Both the position numbers and the translations under genes were made by a program. Below are positions 6,869-13,680 of a stretch of DNA of 13,680 nucleotides, one piece after another. The notes beneath the pieces were generated by a model. The model worked only from the letters and a program-made list of their open reading frames with translations, made no database searches and was not told the origin of the DNA. Source of the stretch: Agrobacterium fabrum (GTDB lineage Bacteria > Pseudomonadota > Alphaproteobacteria > Rhizobiales > Rhizobiaceae); the NCBI GenBank assembly GCA_003241215.1, contig QFOL01000129.1, positions 1-13,680 on the forward strand. Reading direction: 5' to 3'. The first letter of the stretch is position 1. Each line of letters begins with the position of its first letter.

Positions 6869-8275
6869 TCACATGTGGATCGGCTTGAAGAAGGTCGCCA
6901 GCGCCGCTTCCTTCACGGCTTCCGACATGGTCGGATGCGCATGGCAGGTACGGCCCAGATCTTCCGAGGAACCGCCGAATTCCATCAGTACGGTGATTTC
7001 GTGGATCATTTCGCCAGCGCCGAAGCCGACGATGTGACCACCAAGAACCCGGTCGGTTTCCTTGTCGGCAAGAATCTTCACGAAACCATCCGTCACCTGC
7101 ATGGCGCGGGCGCGGCCATTGGCGGTGAAGGGGAACTTGCCGACCTTGTAGGCGATGCCTGCGGCCTTCAGTTCTTCCTCGGTCTTGCCGACGGAAGCGA
7201 TTTCCGGCTGCGTATAGACCACGGCCGGAATGACGTCATAGTTTACGTGGCCGCGCTGGCCGGCAAGGATTTCCGCGAGAGCAACGCCCTCGTCTTCCGC
7301 CTTGTGCGCCAGCATCGGACCCTTCACCACGTCACCGATCGCATAGATGCCATCGACATTGGTCTTGTAGTGACCGTCGATTTCGACGCGGCCGCGGCTG
7401 TCCAGCACAACGCCCGCTTCCGCAAGGCCGAGACCTTCGGTGTAGGGCTTGCGGCCGGTGGAGATCAGCACGACGTTTGCTTCCAGCGTTTCAGCAGCGC
7501 CGCCCTTGACCGGCTCGAACACAACCTTTGCGCCGGCAGCGGTCTTTTCAACAGCCGTCACCTTGGCGCCGAGCTTGAAATCGAGACCCTGCTTGGCGAG
7601 CAGACGCTGCGCCTGCTTGGAAACTTCGCCATCCATGCCACCGAGAATATTGTCGAGATATTCAACGACAGTGACCTTGGCGCCGAGACGCGACCAGACC
7701 GAACCGAGCTCGAGGCCGATGACGCCGCCGCCGACAACGATCAGCTTTTCCGGAACCTTGGAAAGAGCGATCGCACCGGTGGAGGAAACGATGACGCTTT
7801 CATCGATATCGACCTGAACGCCCGGAATGCCGGCAATATCAGAACCGGTGGCGATGACGATGTTCTTGGCTTCGATTTCCTGAACTTCACCCTTGTCGTT
7901 GGTGACGGAAACCTTGCCCGCGGAAACCACCTTGCCGGTGCCCTGGAAGGCATCGATCTTGTTCTTCTTGAACAGGAAGGCCACGCCGTCGACATTGGCC
8001 TTCACCACGCCGTCCTTGTGGCCCATCATCTTTTCAAGGTTCAGCTTCGGTGCAGCGACTTCGATACCGAGCGTGTCGACGCCATGGGCGACATGGGCGA
8101 AGGTTTCGGAGGCATGCAGCAACGCCTTGGAGGGGATGCAGCCGACATTGAGGCAGGTGCCGCCATAGGTCGCACGCTTTTCGATGACGGCGACCTTCAG
8201 GCCGAGCTGTGCCGCCTTGACCGCGCAAACATAACCGCCGGGACCTGTGCCGATTACAACTACATCATATGCCAT
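6869..8275 (-). CDS. lpdA: Dihydrolipoyl dehydrogenase (E3) of the 2-oxoglutarate dehydrogenase complex
   Basis: FAD flavoprotein that reoxidises the dihydrolipoyl arm of E2 and passes electrons to NAD+. The 468-residue length is standard. Motifs seen are: FAD-binding GTGPGG at 9-14; redox-active disulphide Cys41/Cys46 in GGTCLNVGCIPSK; ATGS at 142-145; NAD-binding GGGVIG at about 182-187; the second FAD contact IYAIGDVV; and the C-terminal catalytic His447/Glu452 pair in HAHPTMSEA. AGGA sits eight bases before the ATG. It is the last gene of the cluster, 67 nt after the LysE-type gene, and is followed by two stem-loops. Rhizobia usually carry further lpd copies with pyruvate or branched-chain dehydrogenases; the location beside sucB makes this the 2-oxoglutarate complex copy by inference. 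Confidence 0.95.
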   Translation of the reverse strand: MAYDVVVIGTGPGGYVCAVKAAQLGLKVAVIEKRATYGGTCLNVGCIPSKALLHASETFAHVAHGVDTLGIEVAAPKLNLEKMMGHKDGVVKANVDGVAFLFKKNKIDAFQGTGKVVSAGKVSVTNDKGEVQEIEAKNIVIATGSDIAGIPGVQVDIDESVIVSSTGAIALSKVPEKLIVVGGGVIGLELGSVWSRLGAKVTVVEYLDNILGGMDGEVSKQAQRLLAKQGLDFKLGAKVTAVEKTAAGAKVVFEPVKGGAAETLEANVVLISTGRKPYTEGLGLAEAGVVLDSRGRVEIDGHYKTNVDGIYAIGDVVKGPMLAHKAEDEGVALAEILAGQRGHVNYDVIPAVVYTQPEIASVGKTEEELKAAGIAYKVGKFPFTANGRARAMQVTDGFVKILADKETDRVLGGHIVGFGAGEMIHEITVLMEFGGSSEDLGRTCHAHPTMSEAVKEAALATFFKPIHM

Positions 8276-8342
8276 GTTCGTTTTCCTGATTGATATCGGG
8301 CAAGATGCCGGATCATTGCCCTGCTTGCGTTTGACCTGAAAT

Positions 8343-8984
8343 TCAGGCCGCTTTTTCCGTTGCTAGTTTTATACCGAGTGCGATGAAGACCACACCGCTG
8401 GTGCGGTCGATCCATTGGCTGGCGCGCTGAAACGCGGCGCGCATGCGTGGCGTCGTCATGAACAGGCTGACGCCGACGAACCACAGGATAAGGCAGCTTG
8501 CCATGACAAGCCCGTATCCGAATTTGATGGCGACCGGCGTATGCGCATGGACCACCGTCGAAAAGATCGACAGGAAGAAAAATACCGGCTTGGGATTGAG
8601 CGCATTGGCGGCAAAGCCAAGCGTGAAGGCCTTAAGCGCCGTCTGGCCGCTTTTTGCCTGAACGCCTTCACCTTCAGCAGCAGGCAATTCGGCCTTGCCG
8701 GCGCGCAGCGCCTTGATGCCGATATAGATCAGGTAGGCGACGCCGAGCCATTTGACGATGTTGAAGAGGTAGATCGACTGGGAAATGATGAGGCCAAGTC
8801 CGAGGATCGTATAGGTGACGTGGAACATCAGCGACGTTCCAACACCGAAGCTGGTGATGATGGCCTGCCGACGCCCATGCACCATGGCCTGGCGCATGAC
8901 CATGGCGAGATCGGCGCCGGGAGAGACGATCGCAAAGGAGAAGATCGCCATCAGGGATGCAAGTTCGATGAGATATTGATGCAT
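8343..8984 (-). CDS. LysE/RhtB-family amino-acid exporter
   Basis: A 213-residue inner-membrane protein with about six hydrophobic helices. It carries the family signature near the N-terminus (SPGADLAMVMRQAMVHGRR, about 21-39, then GVGTS) and ALNPKPVFFFLSIF at about 128-141, both typical of LysE/RhtB transporters that export amino acids such as lysine, threonine or homoserine lactone-like compounds. The substrate cannot be read from sequence. The variable polar loop at about 95-115 separates the two halves. The ATG at 8984 has GAGG eight bases upstream and lies only 10 nt after the MAPEG gene stop, so the two are almost certainly co-transcribed and possibly translationally coupled. It lies inside the sucAB-lpdA cluster. 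Confidence 0.88.
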   Translation of the reverse strand: MHQYLIELASLMAIFSFAIVSPGADLAMVMRQAMVHGRRQAIITSFGVGTSLMFHVTYTILGLGLIISQSIYLFNIVKWLGVAYLIYIGIKALRAGKAELPAAEGEGVQAKSGQTALKAFTLGFAANALNPKPVFFFLSIFSTVVHAHTPVAIKFGYGLVMASCLILWFVGVSLFMTTPRMRAAFQRASQWIDRTSGVVFIALGIKLATEKAA

Positions 8985-8994
8985 AGGCTCAACC

Positions 8995-9405
8995 TCAGAT
9001 CAGCGCGACAAGCATGAGAACCAGACCGGCAAGCGACACGACCCATGCAACCGACCGCACATAGGCAATGCCTGCCAGATAAAGCGGAATATAGACGATG
9101 CGCGCCGCGATCCATATCCAGCCGCCCGTCAGCCCCCAACCGGAGGCGTCGCCGGCAATCGCAAGGGCGAGAACCAGGCCGACAAAAGCGAGATAGGTCT
9201 CACGAAAATTATCCGAGGCGCGTTGCGCGCGCCCGCCGAAGACACCCGTGAGGTCCTGCCGTGTATCGCGCGCGCCCGCATTCCAGGCAAGGCCGAGTTC
9301 CCGCGTGGCGGACATGGCCTGAAGGCAGACATGCAGGAGAAGAAGAATGACACTGAGCGCCAGCAGGAACACGAAAGGTCCATGCCCGCCGGCCAGGTTT
9401 TCCAT
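8995..9405 (-). CDS. MAPEG-family small membrane protein
   Basis: A 136-residue, four-helix membrane protein (about 10-31, 69-86, 95-112, 115-135). It has the MAPEG-family pattern GRAQRASDNFRE at about 58-69, where the Arg and Asn-Phe-x-Glu residues form the conserved glutathione-contacting region in eukaryotic members (microsomal glutathione transferases, leukotriene synthases). Bacterial members are mostly uncharacterised, and some have glutathione transferase or peroxidase activity. GGGAGAAGAGGG directly before the ATG gives a strong ribosome-binding site. The start is 23 nt after the sucB stop and the stop is 10 nt before the LysE-type gene. An enzymatic role is not shown by the sequence alone. 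Confidence 0.85.
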   Translation of the reverse strand: MENLAGGHGPFVFLLALSVILLLLHVCLQAMSATRELGLAWNAGARDTRQDLTGVFGGRAQRASDNFRETYLAFVGLVLALAIAGDASGWGLTGGWIWIAARIVYIPLYLAGIAYVRSVAWVVSLAGLVLMLVALI

Positions 9406-9428
9406 CCCTCTTCTCCCCTGTTTCAGTC

Positions 9429-10664
9429 TTAGAGATCGAGAACCAGACGTTCCGGATCTTCCAGGCTTTCCTTGACGCGAACGAGGAAGGTAACGGCTTC
9501 CTTGCCGTCAACGATACGGTGATCGTAGGAGAGCGCAAGATACATCATCGGACGGATGACGACCTGACCGCCGATGGCGACCGGGCGCTCCTGGATCTTG
9601 TGCATGCCGAGGATGCCCGACTGCGGTGCATTGAGGATCGGCGAGGACATCAGCGAACCGTAGACACCGCCATTGGTGATGGTGAAGGTGCCGCCCTGCA
9701 TGTCGGCCATGCCGAGCGAACCGTCACGGGCTGCCTTGGCGAGGCGACCCAGTTCCTTTTCGACGCCGGCGATGGAGAGCTGGTCAGCATCGCGGATAAC
9801 CGGAACAACGAGACCCTTGTCGGTGCCAACAGCCATGCCGACGTGACAATAGTTCTTGTAGATGATGTCCGTGCCGTCGATTTCAGCGTTGACAGCAGGC
9901 AGTTCCTTCAGCGCGTGAGTCACGGCCTTGGTGAAGAAGCCCATGAAGCCGAGCTTGACGCCGTGCTTCTTCTCGAACACGTCCTTGTAACGGTTGCGCA
10001 GGTCCATGACGGCGCTCATGTCCACCTCATTATAGGTGGTGAGCATGGCGGCGGTGTTCTGTGCATCCTTCAGGCGACGGGCGATCGTCTGGCGCAGGCG
10101 GGTCATCTTCACGCGCTCTTCGCGAACCTGATCCTGCTCGGCAGAAACCGGACGGGGAGCAGCAGCAACCGGAGCCGGAGCGGCGGCGGGTGCCGAAACG
10201 CCCTTGGCGACAGCGGCGAGAACGTCACCCTTCAGAACCTGACCGCGCTTGCCCGAACCGTCGACCTGATCGGCGGACAGGTTGTTTTCAGCAAGCAGCT
10301 TGCCGGCGGCAGGTGCAGGCGGCATGGAGCCGGTTGCCGGAGCGGCAACGGCGGCAGGCGCCGGTGCGGCAGCCGCAGCAGGCTTTGCCGGTTCTGCGGC
10401 AGGTGCAGAGGTTGCAGCGCCGGCAGCACCTTCGGCGATCTGGCCGAGAAGCGCGTCGAGACCGACGGTCTCGCCGTTCTGCGCAACGATTTCGGTGAGA
10501 ACGCCGGAGGCAGGCGCCGGGACTTCGACGGTAACCTTGTCGGTTTCCAGTTCAACGAGCGGTTCGTCGGCCTTGACGGTATCGCCGACCTTCTTGAACC
10601 AAGTGCCGACGGTCGCTTCGCTGACGGATTCGCCGAGGGTTGGTACGCGGATTTCAGTGGCCAT
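9429..10664 (-). CDS. sucB: Dihydrolipoyllysine-residue succinyltransferase (E2) of 2-oxoglutarate dehydrogenase
   Basis: E2 core of the 2-oxoglutarate dehydrogenase complex, which transfers the succinyl group from lipoate to CoA. The 411 residues show one lipoyl domain (1-78) with lipoylated Lys43 in [11 protein letters not shown], an Ala/Pro-rich flexible linker (about 80-117), a peripheral-subunit-binding domain (about 116-152, [13 protein letters not shown] to [12 protein letters not shown]), a second Ala/Pro linker (about 155-172), and a catalytic acyltransferase domain. The active-site motif is [10 protein letters not shown], with His382 and Asp386. Length matches the family. CGGAA precedes the ATG. 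It follows sucA after 67 nt that contain a 14-bp tandem repeat. The frame is intact, unlike sucA. Confidence 0.96.
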   Translation of the reverse strand: MATEIRVPTLGESVSEATVGTWFKKVGDTVKADEPLVELETDKVTVEVPAPASGVLTEIVAQNGETVGLDALLGQIAEGAAGAATSAPAAEPAKPAAAAAPAPAAVAAPATGSMPPAPAAGKLLAENNLSADQVDGSGKRGQVLKGDVLAAVAKGVSAPAAAPAPVAAAPRPVSAEQDQVREERVKMTRLRQTIARRLKDAQNTAAMLTTYNEVDMSAVMDLRNRYKDVFEKKHGVKLGFMGFFTKAVTHALKELPAVNAEIDGTDIIYKNYCHVGMAVGTDKGLVVPVIRDADQLSIAGVEKELGRLAKAARDGSLGMADMQGGTFTITNGGVYGSLMSSPILNAPQSGILGMHKIQERPVAIGGQVVIRPMMYLALSYDHRIVDGKEAVTFLVRVKESLEDPERLVLDL

Positions 10665-10686
10665 GATCTAGTTCCGTTATTCAGGT

Positions 10687-10714
10687 GTCTTTTTTGCGGG
10701 GTCTTTTTTGCGGG
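10687..10714. repeat. Two exact 14-bp tandem repeats in the sucA-sucB spacer
   Basis: The unit GTCTTTTTTGCGGG occurs twice head to tail (10687-10700 and 10701-10714). On the transcribed (minus) strand each unit carries an A6 run. The spacer is only 67 nt, so the repeat makes up nearly half of it. It probably arose by slippage; a regulatory role is not shown. Confidence 0.85.
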
Positions 10715-10731
10715 GCGATGCGGGAGAGTTC

Positions 10732-13680
10732 TCACTCTCCCAGCGCGTCTTCCAGGAACGCAGCAAGCTGCGCCAGATGCTTGGACATCAGGCCGGTCGC
10801 CGGAGAGGCGGCAGCCGGACGGCCCGTGTAACGGACCTTCTGGTACTTGGCGTCGATATGCGCCAGGACCCATTCCAGGTAAGGGTCGATAAACGACCAC
10901 GCACCCATGTTCTTCGGCTCTTCCTGGCACCAGACCATCTCCGCATTGCGGAAACGCGACAGTTCGTTGATGAGCGCCTTGGCCGGGAACGGATAGAGCT
11001 GTTCGATACGCAGCAGATAGATATCGTCGATGCCGCGCTTCTCACGTTCTTCCAGCAGATCATAATAGACCTTGCCCGTGCACATGACGACACGGCGGAT
11101 GCATCGTCCCACAGGAGACGGTGGAAGGAGGACTCGCCCGCAAGCTCGGCCAGCGAAGAGGTGGCGCGCTTGTGACGCAGTAGCGACTTCGGCGTCATCA
11201 GGATCAGCGGCTTGCGGAAGTCGCGCTTCACCTGGCGGCGCAGGATGTGGAAGTAGTTGGCCGGCGTCGTGCAGTTGGCAACCTGCATGTTGTCTTCGGC
11301 GCACATCTGCAGCCAGCGCTCCAGACGGGCGGACGAGTGTTCCGGGCCCTGACCTTCGTAACCATGCGGCAGAAGGCAGACGAGACCGGACATGCGCAGC
11401 CACTTGCGTTCACCCGACGAGATGAACTGGTCGAACACCACCTGCGCGCCGTTGGCGAAGTCGCCGAACTGGGCTTCCCAAAGGGTCAGCGCGTTCGGGC
11501 GGGCCAGCGAGTAGCCGTATTCGAAGCCGAGAACGGCTTCTTCCGAAAGCATCGAGTTGATGACTTCGTAACGGGCCTGCGTCGGCGAAAGGTTGGCGAG
11601 CGGGATGTAACGCTCTTCGGTCTCCTGATCGTAGAGGACCGAGTGGCGCTGCGAGAAGGTGCCGCGTTCGCAATCCTGACCGGAAAGACGAATCTTGTGG
11701 CCGTCGGCAACGAGCGAACCAAACGCAAGCGCTTCCGCCATTGCCCAGTCGATGCCTTCGCCCGTCTCGACCATCTGCGAGCGGTTTTCCATGAAGCGCT
11801 GGATCGTGCGGTGGGCGCTGAAGCCTTCCGGAATGGTCGACAGCTTCTTGCCGATCTCCTTCAGCTGCTTCATCGGCACGCCGGTCTTGCCGCGACGCTG
11901 CTCATCGGCATTGTCGGCGGCGCGCAGACCCGACCACTGACCGTCCAGCCAGTCGGCCTTGTTCGGCTTGTAGGACTGGCCAGCCTCGAATTCCTGCTCG
12001 AGATGAGCGCGCCAGTCGGCCTTCATCTTCTCGAATTCGCCTTCGTTCATCAGGCCTTCCGCGATCAGGCGGTCGGCATAGATGCGCGCGACTGTCTTGT
12101 GGCCACGGATGACCTTGTACATCTTCGGCTGCGTGAACGCCGGCTCATCGCCTTCGTTATGGCCGAAGCGGCGGTAGCAGAACATGTCGATGACGACAGG
12201 CTTGTGGAACTTCATACGGTATTCGGTCGCAACCTTGGCCGCATAGGTAACCGCTTCCGGATCGTCGCCGTTAACGTGGAAGATCGGCGCTTCGATCATC
12301 TTGGCGACGTCGGACGGATAGGGCGACGAGCGCGAGAAGGCCGGGTTCGTCGTGAAGCCGATCTGGTTGTTGATGATGAAGTGCATGGTGCCGGCAACGC
12401 GGTGGCCGCGCAGGCCGGAAAGACCGAGAATTTCGGCAACCACGCCCTGACCCGCAAAAGCGGCATCGCCGTGCAGCAGCAGCGGCAGCACCTTGGCGCG
12501 CTCGGACAGCGGAATGATATCGCCGTCCCACTGCTTGGCCAGCTGGTCCTGCTTGGCGCGCGCCTTGCCCATGACGACAGGGTTGACGATTTCAAGGTGC
12601 GACGGGTTGGCCGTCAGCGACAGGTGAACCTTGTTGCCGTCGAATTCGCGGTCGGAGGACGCACCGAGATGGTACTTCACGTCGCCCGAACCCTCGACAT
12701 CGTCAGGCTTGAACGAACCGCCCTTGAACTCGTGGAACACGGCGCGATGCGGCTTGCCCATGACGTTGGTCAGAACGTTCAGGCGGCCACGGTGGGCCAT
12801 GCCGAGAACGACTTCTTCCAGACCTTCCTGGCCGCCGCGCTTGATGATCTGCTCCAGCGCCGGGATCAGCGATTCACCGCCATCGAGGCCGAAACGCTTG
12901 GTGCCCTTGAAGCGCACGTCGAGGAACTGCTCGTAACCTTCGGCTTCGACCAGCTTCGACAGAATGGCCTTCTTGCCTTCCGCCGTGAAGGCGACGCCCT
13001 TGTCAGGGCCTTCGATGCGCTCCTGGATCCAGCCTTTTTCTTCCGGGCTGGACATGTGCATGAATTCGACGCCGATGGTGGAGCAGTAGGTGCGCTCCAG
13101 AATATCGATCATCTCACGCACGGTCGCATATTCGAGGCCGAGAACGTTATCGATGAAAATCTTGCGGTCGTAGTCGCTTTCCTCGAAGCCGTAGGACTTC
13201 GGCGACAGCTCATTGTAATCTTCAACCGCGACGGCGATGCCGAGCGGATCGAGCTTGGCATGCAGGTGGCCGCGCATGCGATAGGCGCGGATCATCATGA
13301 TGGCGCGAACGCTGTCACGGGTCGCCTGCAGCACTTCGGCTTCGCTGACCGGCTTGCCAGTGTCGGCGCTCTTGGCTTCAGCCTTGGCCTGAACCTTCTT
13401 CTCGATGGCCTTTTCGACCGTGGCCCAGTTACCGTCCAGCGCGGAAACCAGTTCGCCATTCGCCGGGATCGGCCAGTTGGCGCGCTTCCAGGAGGCGCCC
13501 TTGGCCGCCTTCTTCACGTCTTCCGGATTATCGGACAACGCCTTGAAGAAGCTCTGCCACTCCGGCGACACGGAAGAGGGATCCTCTTCGTACCGGGCAT
13601 AGAGCTGCTCGATATAGGCTGCATTCGCGCCGTCCAGAAACGACGTGATCTGAAACTGCTCGTTCGCTTCTTGCCTTGCC
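10732..13680 (-). pseudogene. sucA: 2-oxoglutarate dehydrogenase E1 (SucA), frameshifted near residue 861
   Basis: Thiamine-diphosphate-dependent E1 that decarboxylates 2-oxoglutarate and succinylates the E2 lipoyl group. At the 5' end the window begins with the G of what should be the ATG, followed by ARQEANEQFQITSFLDG, so only two bases of the gene are missing. Intact parts are the N-terminal E2-binding helix region (AAYIEQLYARYEEDP), GMAHRGRLN (about 294-302), the ThDP/Mg region HGDAAFAGQG (about 404-413) and NNQIGFTT (about 438-445), and RRFGHNEGDEP (about 504-514). The frame holds to SSFHRLLWDD (residue 860). It then breaks at about 11101, and the native C-terminus resumes in another frame as IRRVVMCTGKVYYDLLEERE and runs 122 residues to the stop at 10732. 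About 15 family residues are missing, so a net loss of 3n+1 bases, about 46, fits a native length near 998. Read literally, translation ends at 10788 after 964 residues with about 103 aberrant ones. A sequencing or assembly error is the main alternative. Confidence 0.85.
11095..11108 (-). other. Frameshift/deletion junction in sucA
   Basis: On the minus strand GGGACGATGC (end of LLWDDA, frame 1) is joined at about 11101/11100 to ATCCGCCGTG (start of IRRVV, frame 2). The sequence on both sides is family-like, which localises the lesion to a single point. The missing part is a stretch known in rhizobial SucA to link these two motifs. No insertion sequence or target duplication is present at the junction. 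Confidence 0.8.

Noticed and set aside
8328..8340. Short palindrome CCTGAAATTCAGG at the end of the LysE-type gene
   Set aside because: Six-base arms around a single base with no U-tract; too short to support a terminator or operator.
10788..13571. SucA starting at the GTG at 13571 and ending at 10788
   Set aside because: Conserved SucA N-terminal sequence continues in frame to the window edge, where the true ATG is cut by two bases, and the last roughly 103 residues of that frame are out of the native frame.
1..13680. Defence, phage, transposon, CRISPR, riboswitch, tRNA or rRNA content
   Set aside because: Reading both strands, every long conserved frame is a housekeeping or common membrane gene. 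I saw no recombinase other than chromosomal XerC, no direct-repeat arrays, and no structured RNA that I could recognise.

Overview
The window looks like a housekeeping stretch of a Rhizobiaceae chromosome, most likely Agrobacterium or a close relative. The reasons are the high GC content, the strongly alphaproteobacterial sequences of AtpH, SucA, SucB, LpdA and PriA, and a gene order that I recognise as typical of that group: atpH, then priA divergent from xerC, then a 2-oxoglutarate dehydrogenase cluster. The genus assignment is inference from family knowledge; no search was run. I see no phage, transposon, CRISPR, tRNA or rRNA.

Layout. Positions 1-570 (minus strand) hold the first codons of atpA and the complete body of atpH, the head of the F1 ATP synthase operon. 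Behind it, on the same strand, lies a small four-helix membrane protein (760-1146) and then priA (1226-3442), the replication-restart helicase. Across a 121-bp divergent spacer, xerC (3564-4511) and a TraB/GumN-family protein (4592-5689) run on the plus strand. The latter meets a DUF2867 protein (5673-6161, minus) tail to tail with a 17-nt overlap. A cytochrome b561 gene (6241-6741, minus) follows. Two strong stem-loops then close a long minus-strand cluster read in the order sucA, sucB, MAPEG-family protein, LysE-family exporter, lpdA. SucA (E1), SucB (E2) and LpdA (E3) form the 2-oxoglutarate dehydrogenase complex of the TCA cycle. The two membrane-protein genes sit between E2 and E3 with very short spacers and are probably co-transcribed.

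The most notable observations are two lesions in core genes. In sucA the reading frame breaks at about 11101. Residues up to about 860 are intact, the last 122 residues continue in another frame, and about 15 conserved residues between them are missing. The size fits a deletion of about 46 nt. In atpH the usual start and the roughly 15 N-terminal residues before the RYASS motif are missing. The frame runs upstream into sequence unlike the family, and only weak TTG starts remain. Either these are real microdeletions that affect energy metabolism, or they are assembly errors of similar size. Raw-read inspection would decide. I found no credible previously undescribed multi-gene system in the window.
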